From NCBI GenBank assembly GCA_036939755.1, contig JALLAZ010000358.1, forward strand, positions 1 to 16,554: DNA of 16,554 nucleotides, read 5' to 3'. Below are positions 9,707 to 16,554 of this stretch, piece after piece; the stretch's first letter is position 1; each line of letters starts with the position of its first letter. Under the pieces are notes generated by a model. It ran no database searches. It saw only the letters and a list, made by a program, of their open reading frames with translations, and was not told the DNA's origin. Source of the stretch: Stephanodiscus triporus (lineage: Eukaryota; Bacillariophyta; Thalassiosirophyceae; Thalassiosirales; Thalassiosiraceae). The position numbers and the translations under genes are program-made.

Positions 9707-10078
9707 TCAATGATTTGCACGCTTCTGATGAAAAGAAGAGGCGCTGATGCGGCTGCGCTAACGAGCAAGAAGTGGTTTCTTACTGATGTTTCTCCGGCGG
9801 CGGTATCGTCGAGGATGCTGACGATCTATCGTACGATACCTCAGGTGGTGAACTAGAATTGTGACGTTCCCGCCATATTATGAGTAGATACTAATATCGA
9901 ATATATTATATGCCCGAATCTCGGCTTTAACCAGAGTGTTTCTGGAATATTATGACCACAAATCTTTTGGGCTGGTTGGGTATTTTCGAAAACTACCTGG
10001 TTAAAGCCGAGATTCGGGCAATTCGACTCCTAATTTCAGTGAGCGAGCACCTGTCAGACGTAAGCGACGACGAACATC
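9707..10078. promoter_or_regulatory. Divergent promoter region between the FkbM-family gene and VPS18
   Basis: These 372 bases lie between the two start codons, with no ORF of note. They contain a perfect palindrome TATCGTACGATA (9827-9838), the 12-mer TCCCGCCATATT (9868-9879) that recurs in the PRODH/CPSF2 promoter, several ATATTAT stretches, and a long inverted repeat (9911-10020). No clear TATA box was placed. Function is inferred from position. Confidence 0.55.
9911..10020. repeat. Perfect 24-bp inverted repeat with 62-base loop
   Basis: Arm 9911-9934 is the exact reverse complement of arm 9997-10020; pairing stops cleanly on both sides. The outer ends read TGCCCGAATC... and ...GATTCGGGCA. 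It ends 58 bases before the VPS18 ATG, so it may be part of the 5' leader. It could be a small MITE-like insertion (110 bases, no convincing target-site duplication seen), a structured leader, or a hairpin RNA source. Confidence 0.9.
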
Positions 10079-10600
10079 ATGAGCAGCACGAACCCATTCG
10101 ACCTCGACGACGACGATGCCGGCGGCGGCCCACGGCGGCATCATCCCGACCATCATCATAATCATAATCATCATCAATATCGGCAGCAGCAACAACAACG
10201 GCAGGAACTGCCCGCGAACGATGCCGCGGCCGTCGCCCCGATATTCTCCGCCCGGGGCGTGGAGTGGCCGCTGCCGTCGGCGTTCGCGCCGGCGCAGTAC
10301 CGCAGGTACAGGAGGGAGAGCAAGTCTCACGGACTCGGCATCGGCATAACGAGTAGCGGACTGAGGATCGACCGCCACTCGGGCGGATCGGGGTCGTCGT
10401 CGGGGGGAGGAGGGATCGGCGGCGGCGGTCGCCGTCGACCGGAAACGGCGGGCGAGGGGATCGGCGGAGGAGGAGGGGTGGGGGTAGGAGGAGCGTCGTC
10501 GCCGTACGCATCGTCCCGGAAGACGACGACCACGACGATCGGGGGAGGGGACGGCGGAGGCGTCGCGGGATCGACGACGGCGGGGGGAGGATACGCCGTC

Positions 10601-10633
<33 letters not shown>

Positions 10634-13600
10634 GAGGTCTACGGCGGATCGACGATGACGACGACGACGACGACGACGGGTGGAGGTGGGGGGGGATACG
10701 GCGGCCTGACGGGATTGATGGGTCGTGTCCTAGGCGCGTCGTCCCAGTCCTCGTCGGGGACGGCGAATGCGGGTTCGAACGTCGCGAGTGAGTCGGGTCA
10801 GCATCATTATTTTTCGTTCGTTTTGTTTCCGTTTTTTTTTGTGCTCGTCGACGTTTTGACGATTGACGATTTATGACGATTATGAGAGGTCATGTTGGAT
10901 TGTCGCGTTTGCTTGTGTCTCCTCGGATCGACCTGCAGAACCGTTTGTGGTGGCTTGCATCGCTTCCTCTGTGTGTGATGATACTTGTTTTTCCTTCATT
11001 ACTCATCGAGATGCGAGATGCACCGGACAGCTGTCGTCTGTGACCTTGTCATCTCGAGCGTCATCGTCCAATTTTTGACGGACCTCTTGAAAGAGTGCCG
11101 ATCCGCCCGGATTCTCAAACACCATTCTTCTTTTTCCCATACATGCCCCTCGTTTCATATTCCGTCGATTCGTGTTTTCAGACGATATCGAAGAGGCGGA
11201 TTTGGGTTCCTCGGCAACCCGCCCGGTGTGGCCCCCGCAAGCGCGATGCGTCGCGGCCGCCAACGGGTGGATCGTCGCCGTCGTGGAGTGCGGTCCGCCT
11301 CCCAACGCGGGGTTGCTCCCCCCATCCACCTCCGCTTCCACCTCCTCCCACGCCGGGGGCGGCGTTTCCGGTCCCGGACCGACGATGCAACACCACCCGT
11401 CGAGGCTCGGGCTCGCGGCTCTCATCCCGCCGTTGCGTCTCGTCAGCCGATGGAACGTCCGCAGGGGCACGACGCTCGGGTCGGACAGCAACCTCGTTCC
11501 CCTGCCCCCGCCGGTACGGCCCGGCTCGACGGACGACGCAGCCGCCGTCGTCGTCGCGGGGAACAAAAACGGCAACGATCCCAACTTCGGACGCATCGCG
11601 CACGTCTTCGTCGATCCCACGGGTTGTCACGTCCTCCTGTCCGCTCGGAACGGGGAGGCGTACTACCTCCACTCGTCGGGGAAGGTCGCGTCGAAGTTGG
11701 GCGGGTTCGGACCGGGCGCCGACGGGTCGTATTCGGGCTTCAGGACGGGTGCGACCATGGCCGAGGCGGCCGCCGTCGGAGAGGCGACGACGGTGCAAAT
11801 GGGTCTGACCCCGGGGAGCTACGTGACTGCCGTCGGGTGGGATCGGTGAGCAAGTGAATGTATTCGTACTTCGTAGGACGTTCGATGTGTAATTTTTATT
11901 GGTTTCCATTTGCTCATGCATTGCATACCTTACGCTCGAATATGATTCACAGTGATCGAGGAACGGAGGGATCTACAAAGCGAATCCTCCTCGGGACAAA
12001 TTTTGGTGAATTGTACGAATATTCTTTGCAGAGCCCATTATCATCCGGGAAAACAAAGTCTTCTCCGTTTGATACCAAGGCTGGAGAAATCAACGCTATG
12101 ATGGATGATAGCGATAGCGATCCGATCGATTGTCCTGTTTTGCTCCACAGATTGAATAATACTGGTACTTCCGGTATGAGCAGTGCAAGAGGTGGTAATA
12201 TCGCCTCTCGTAGCCTAGAGGGGGAAGGCAGTGCCGTTTGTGGAATACTATTCCACCGCGTCGTGGGCGGAGTCGGTGCCGCAGCTTCTGGCAATGGTGG
12301 TTCTGGGGGATATGTAATTGTCCTGGCATCCACGGGTGGGTTGCATCGGCATACTCGACTGCACACGTTTCGAAGCGAGCCATCAACGTCGTCTTCGCTT
12401 ACGCTTCGTTCGGCATTTTCCCGTCCTGCGAGCTCGGCTGCCAACGGAGGGGGCGGTTCCAGATCGTTCGTGGAATTGCCTGGATCCGTTGAGTTCGCTG
12501 ATCTTTGCAGCTGCAATGACGAATCGTTCGCATTGAGAACTGAAACTGGAATTTACTATGGGATGATAGAACGCAGTGCTAGTGGCGTCGCCAGCCTAGG
12601 AGGCACTGGTGGAATAATAGGCGCGGGGATGTTGACCTACGACAGTCTAGGGACTCTATCTAGTCTGCGAGGCTCATGTGGTAACAGCGGTGGCACACTG
12701 ACAACTCCAGCATCCATCGGTCTGACACCACATCACTTCATCACGCTTGGTTCCACCAACAACGTAAAATTTATCAATCGAGTTGCTAGAAAGGTCGTCC
12801 AGGAAGAACGTGTCGACTGGGTATCTTTATCTCAAGCGTCTCCAATGGAGAGTGATTTGCAGTATAGAGGGTCAATACGGGGAGCTTTGGTCGCGGTGGC
12901 AGAGCTTATTACCGACATTCGCCGTCCCGATCAAATATGGCTTCGGAAGGAAAGGTCGTTAGTGCACATATCATCATCGTGTGAGGATCGTGATGTTTGG
13001 AAACATACCCTCGCTCAATGTATCGTGACGGCGACTACGCACCGTCATAATGTTGCATTTCCACAACATATGGAAGGAGCCGCAGATGGTGCGATTTCCT
13101 TACCCGGCGCACTATTGACTAGCGAAGAAAAGCATATTGAGAGTCTTTTCGAACACGCAAAATCCCTTTGCATCAATCCCGTGAGAGACTTATTTTCAAT
13201 CACTTCATGCGAGTGCTTGAGTCGCAGCAGTTTTACTCACCTTACACTTGATTTGCATCTCATACTTAATTTTAAGTCTCAAAAGGCTGTAGTAAATGCT
13301 GTTCGAGCCGAATATCACCTCTCGCAAGGGCGCGTTGAACTCGCTGCGAAATACATGGCCCAGTGTCCCTCAACTGTCATGCCTTTTGCCAACACTGCCT
13401 TGCGCCTTTTATTACCCATGGTTGGAGGTGACAGCAACTGCGGCGCCCTCTTACCACCACACAACAACTCTCGTTACGCCAACGAAGCACTTGGTACGAG
13501 CAATCTAGCTTTGATTACCTTTCTGAGTGAAAATATGAAAGCTGCAAAATCCAAAAATGATTCTGTGGTATGCACAATACTTGGAACTTGGTTGACAGAG

Positions 13601-15453
13601 TTGCATCTACAAGAGAGAGAGATACGGGCGGAGCAAAATATTCGACATCAAAAGAGTACGGGCCACAGCCAGCCAGTTGCGGCCAACAAAGCTTTGCTAA
13701 ACCAATTCCTTTCGTCTTTTGTCCGAGATATGGACCCCAAGAGCATTATAAAGGTGTTGGCAAGCCACGACATCAGCGCTGGAGAGTGTGCGGGCTATGC
13801 CGCCGCGGCGGGTGATATTGGTGCAGCTGTGAATGCTGCTTTGAATGGAGAGGACGATAAGGTCAGTGTTTCAATGTATGACAGGTTCTCTTTTTGACCG
13901 TTTACGCTAATAATTGCCTCCCTCCCCGAAGAATGGTGCACTCGATGCCCTCAGAGTTCTAAATGATTCTCCGATCGAAAAAGCCGAACCGTACTATTAC
14001 AAGTACGCATCGACACTGCTGTCGCGTGTTCCCATGTCGGCAGCAAAAAGCTTTGTTGGACGATTTACTGAAGGCCTGAGTGACAACAAATTGCTACCAG
14101 CTTTCATGCATTACGAACAACAAAGGAAAAGTAATTCCGGCCCCTCCACCATTGAAACGGGAGCCATCGCACCCTATTCAATGTTCGTCAATGATCCCAA
14201 CGCATCAATCACATATATGGAAGGAGTGATCAAGCTCGGCAGTCAGAGTCGGGCAATTTTCAATTACTTAACTTCATTATATGCTAGTTTAGAAGACGAA
14301 GGACCATTATTCAGATTTCTTTCGACGCATGTCCCTCCAGCTAAATCTTTACCCATCCTTACTGGCGGTGGTGTCGGTGCTTTAATTATCAAGCAAGCGG
14401 AGGAAGAAAGAAATTGTCCACTGGATAAATCGTTCGCTCTTCGTACAATATTAAGAACTGGAAGACACTTTCGATCCGCCGTCAAGCTATACATGGGTTT
14501 CGGCATGAGACAGCAAGCTGTTGAACTTGCACTTAAGGTCGATCCGTCGTTAGCAAGGGAATTGGCTAGGCAATGCGATGATAAAGATGAGACGAAGCGC
14601 CTGTGGCTTATGATCGCAAGGAATGCAGCAGGGAGTGGAGCTGCCTCTCGTGATGGAAAAGATGTTGTTTCAAGAGTTGTTATGGTGCTGAAGGAATGCG
14701 GACCAGAAATATTGTCCATCGAAGATGTGAGCGCTGAGTTGTTGCACTCCCTCGTCATTATTTGTGAATCTGCCGTACAGGTTTTAACTCTCATCCTCTT
14801 TGTTTACTTTCGTAGGTGCTGCCATTTTTGTAAGTATTGTGGAAAGTACTCGCTTGGTGACCATTTCACTCGAAAAGCTCTTACCCTCTCTCTCTCTTTC
14901 GCACGCACACGCATATTTCTCCTATCTCACAAGACCTGACTTTGCTCAAATCGATCAGTTTAAGGATGAGATCTGTGATGCATTGGCATCATACTCATCC
15001 AAGATTCAGCACTACCTAAAGGAAATGAATGAATGTGATCAAACCTGTGATGCCCTGCGCGATGAACTCAGCCGTCTAAAAAATACTGGAACTCAAGTCC
15101 GTGCCGACGCTCGCTGTGCACTGACAAACAAGCCCATTTTTGAAAATGGGGAACCTTTTTACGCATTTCCTTCCGGATATGTTGTGCTGGAGACAGCCCT
15201 GAAGCGAGAGGTGACCCCATATTTGAATGAGAAGCAACTAGACCGTCTCAAATTCGTTGAAAATGAGCTGGGAAGGATTCGCAAGTCACGGTCTAGTGGG
15301 GGTCGAAGTCCAAATGATGTAATGAATTATGATTACGAGGTGGAAGACCTTACTGCCGAGCTCGGCGGTTTGATCGCTGCTGAGTGCCCGCTTACGGGGT
15401 CAGTCATGGTCGAAAGTATCGATCGCGGTTTTTCTAGTGATGAAGAAGATTGA
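10079..15453 (+). CDS. VPS18: Vacuolar protein sorting protein 18 (HOPS/CORVET core subunit)
   Basis: Class C Vps tethering subunit for endosome and vacuole/lysosome fusion. Model, 1504 aa: exons 10079-10787, 11182-11845, 11953-13180, 13277-13861, 13932-14726, 14816-14829 and 14934-15453; introns 394, 107, 96, 70, 89 and 104 bases, all GT-AG and frame-consistent. Residues 1-236 are low complexity (Asp, His/Gln, Gly, Ser10, Thr7). The beta-propeller region starts near 240 with HVFVDPTGCHVLLS, then ILLGTNFGELYEYSL and IGLTPHHFITL. The alpha-solenoid has AVRAEYHLSQGRVELAAKY, YYYKYASTLL and RSAVKLYMGFGMRQQAVELALKV. After the microexon come VLPFLPDFAQIDQFKDEIC and a coiled coil (about 1350-1382). 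A degenerate RING spans 1393-1497. The N-terminal tail is longer than in typical homologues, which I recall as about 950-1000 aa. Exon 1 start and splice joins are inference; family identity is firm. Confidence 0.92.
10604..10633 (+). repeat. (TCG)10 tract coding Ser10 in VPS18
   Basis: Ten TCG codons in the low-complexity N-terminal tail of VPS18. Same repeat unit as the tracts in the proline dehydrogenase gene, in a different frame. Confidence 0.9.
10658..10678 (+). repeat. (ACG)7 tract coding Thr7 in VPS18
   Basis: Seven ACG codons, 24 bases after the serine tract and again the same unit in another frame. Glycine-rich sequence follows. Confidence 0.88.
10788..11181 (+). other. Intron 1 of VPS18 (394 bases)
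   Basis: Donor GTGAGT at 10788 and acceptor TTTTCAG ending at 11181; the join A|AC restores the frame into DIEEADLG. It is far longer than the other introns in the window. It is T-rich near its start and has three GACGATT-like units at about 10857-10885. I see no embedded gene. Confidence 0.8.
13181..13276 (+). other. Probable in-frame, stop-free intron of VPS18 (96 bases)
   Basis: Donor GTGAGA at 13181 and acceptor TTTTAAG ending at 13276. The length is 32 codons with no stop, so the surrounding reading frame is open straight through. I call it an intron because the 32 residues it would add break the alpha-solenoid between CINP and SQKAVVNAVRAEYH, and because the ends fit splice consensus. 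An alternative acceptor, CAAAAG, lies 9 bases later. Confidence 0.65.
14816..14829 (+). other. 14-base microexon of VPS18
   Basis: GTGCTGCCATTTTT is flanked by TTTCGTAG and GTAAGT. Joined to GAAGAT before it and ACCTGAC after it, it yields IEDVLPFLPDF, a motif I recall as nearly invariant in VPS18. Skipping it would put an immediate TGA in frame. Confidence 0.85.
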
Positions 15454-15862
15454 GACAATGAACATATAATAGACAGATATGCAATAAGTCCATACACGCT
15501 TTTATGCGTACTTTTTCACACGAATGGATGGAATATCTGGGGTTCTACGTCAGAAATCTTCGCTGATCTGGAGATTTCAGACGACGGCCGAACTCCAAAA
15601 CCCCGTCGTCAAGCAGCGATAACTAAGATGATGGCTTGGGTCTGGACAAGACTGGCGGTTTCAGCTCGTAAATCACTCCAAATAACTACATCACCGCAAA
15701 TGGTTCAGAGTGCATCGACTGCATTGGACGCTCACTTCCTATAACATACAAGCCGATTGCCCACTTCCGATAGTATTATCAGCTAGATAGTGGTCTTTGT
15801 TTAGTTTAGGAGTTGCACGAGAGCCTTTGACCAGACAGTCTCGCGTCTTCTCGTTTCACTCG
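15454..15862. other. 3' flank of VPS18, no gene seen
   Basis: No ORF or RNA gene is recognisable. There is an imperfect hairpin with 12-base arms at 15548-15559 and 15572-15583 (one mismatch, 12-base loop), about 95 bases past the VPS18 stop; it could lie in the 3' UTR. No exact AATAAA was found near the stop. Confidence 0.5.
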
Positions 15863-16114
15863 ATGAAAATCAATGTTTTTCACATTCATCTACTGCTCAG
15901 CGGCGTTGCCTGTGGGTGCTTGTCAATCGCGAGTCGAACGACGCATCGTCCTCCTCGTTGTCCTCCTCGTCGTCATGTGTCGCTATCCTTGAAGCTCAAC
16001 GTTCGATGCAGGGAAAGCATTGCATCGAGTGCATTGAGTGTGCGTTCGGCATTGATTTTGTTTTGGGCGTGCCCTGACACTCTCGTCGCAACCGTCGCCG
16101 CCGTCGCGGAATGA
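15863..16114 (+). CDS. Hypothetical short ORF with signal-peptide-like start (or first exon)
   Basis: 83 codons from ATG 15863. The N-terminus MKINVFHIHLLLSGVACGCL has a short basic start and a hydrophobic core, like an ER signal peptide. It is followed by a basic, Ser/Arg-rich stretch without acidic residues and then CRESIASSALSVRSALILFW, a second hydrophobic patch after an Arg. That order (signal peptide, basic transit region, second hydrophobic segment) resembles diatom plastid or thylakoid-lumen presequences. No mature domain follows before the stop, so if real it would be a first exon or a pseudogene. No homologue is recognised. Confidence 0.28.
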   Translation: MKINVFHIHLLLSGVACGCLSIASRTTHRPPRCPPRRHVSLSLKLNVRCRESIASSALSVRSALILFWACPDTLVATVAAVAE

Positions 16115-16178
16115 TTTTCCCCAGTCAGGTCAATCTTGGACAGTTCTCCACGTACGGGCGAATGCGCTCGTTGCATGC

Positions 16179-16516
16179 ATGTTTTCAATCGATGGGGAGA
16201 TGGGAGATGGAGCCCGATCTTGTTACTGCGCGCCACCATTGTATTTTGCAGGATTTTTTGCTCAGAAGGAGCCGATAGATGGCAAAGATCTCGTCCAGAA
16301 TAATATGACTGGAGTCAATTCATGGGTAGGATTCATCAGGGGCATGAGCACAATTGCTCTCTTTCGTATGGTTTTGAAGTAAAGTACTTTCTTTGTGAAC
16401 GGATACTTTTTAGAGAGAATGACGGGTTAAAAAGAGAAGCGGTTCATAATATTATTATGTCCCTGACTGATTCAAGCTTCAGGAAGACACTGGATTTGGG
16501 GGGGGGGGAGTATTGA
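16179..16516 (+). CDS. Hypothetical ORF at right edge, possibly spliced
   Basis: Open from ATG 16179 to TAA at 16380-16382 (67 codons). A second open stretch to TGA at 16514-16516 could be joined by removing 16379-16414 (GT-AG, 36 bases), giving VLKENDGLKREAVHNI. That intron would be unusually short. Alternatively TTTTGCAG at 16246-16253 could be an acceptor from an upstream exon such as the one at 15863. A run of G at 16499-16509 lies inside it. I recognise no family, and coding status is doubtful. Confidence 0.15.
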
Positions 16517-16554
16517 GGGCGCCCCCCAAAATGGTTTTGGCACGACTCCTTATT

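Noticed and set aside
1035..9926. Shared CGAATCTCGG between the copia remnant (about 1036) and the inverted repeat arm near VPS18
   Set aside because: It is only ten bases, falls in a coding motif of the retroelement and has unrelated flanks; chance is the simpler explanation.
14781..14815. A 35-base intron in VPS18 (GTTTTAAC...CGTAG)
   Set aside because: It keeps the frame, but the donor GTGAGC at 14727 gives an 89-base intron and the better IEDVLPFLPDF join, without a stretch that does not fit the family.
16499..16509. G-run near the right edge as a functional G-quadruplex
   Set aside because: It is a single homopolymer run close to the window end, with no other G-runs in a quadruplex arrangement; polymerase or assembly noise is equally likely.
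1..16554. A co-ordinated gene system linking the four genes
   Set aside because: The products belong to unrelated cellular processes; adjacency and head-to-head layout alone do not support a shared pathway.

Overview
The window looks like nuclear DNA of a diatom or a close stramenopile relative. It has compact genes with GT-AG introns of about 70-170 bases (one of 394), many GAC/GTC triplet tracts that code for Asp, Ser and Thr runs, and a decayed Ty1/copia retrotransposon of the kind common in diatoms. The organism assignment is inference from style and gene content; no organelle or rRNA marker is present.

Layout, left to right. Bases 1-1165 are the broken pre-integrase/integrase part of a copia polyprotein that enters from beyond the left edge. 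Bases 1166-1829 are debris, with a 67-base direct repeat and a possible LTR remnant. Then come four conserved genes arranged as two head-to-head pairs. Mitochondrial proline dehydrogenase (minus strand, 5 exons, 4104 to 1830) is divergent from CPSF2/CPSF100 (plus strand, 2 exons, 4518-8202) across 413 bases. An FkbM-family methyltransferase with a membrane anchor (minus strand, one exon, 9706 to 8468) is divergent from VPS18 (plus strand, 7 exons, 10079-15453) across 372 bases. CPSF2 and the methyltransferase are tail to tail. The last 1.1 kb has no recognisable gene, only two weak ORFs, one with a signal-peptide-like start.

The exon models were built by hand from splice consensus, reading frame and recalled family motifs. 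All four come out as whole numbers of codons (612, 1172, 412 and 1504 residues). The genes have unrelated jobs: proline oxidation, mRNA 3'-end processing, O-methylation of an unknown membrane or secretory substrate, and HOPS/CORVET vesicle tethering. There is no evidence of an operon-like system, and I saw no novel multi-gene system.

The most interesting points are structural. Proline dehydrogenase carries a degenerate EF-hand-like pair. The C-terminal RING of VPS18 has lost most zinc ligands and looks U-box-like. VPS18 has a 14-base microexon and a 96-base intron that could be retained in frame. A perfect 24-bp inverted repeat sits just upstream of VPS18. The two divergent promoters share an exact 12-mer. 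GC content and low-complexity insertions are concentrated at the 5' ends of the genes around the divergent promoters.
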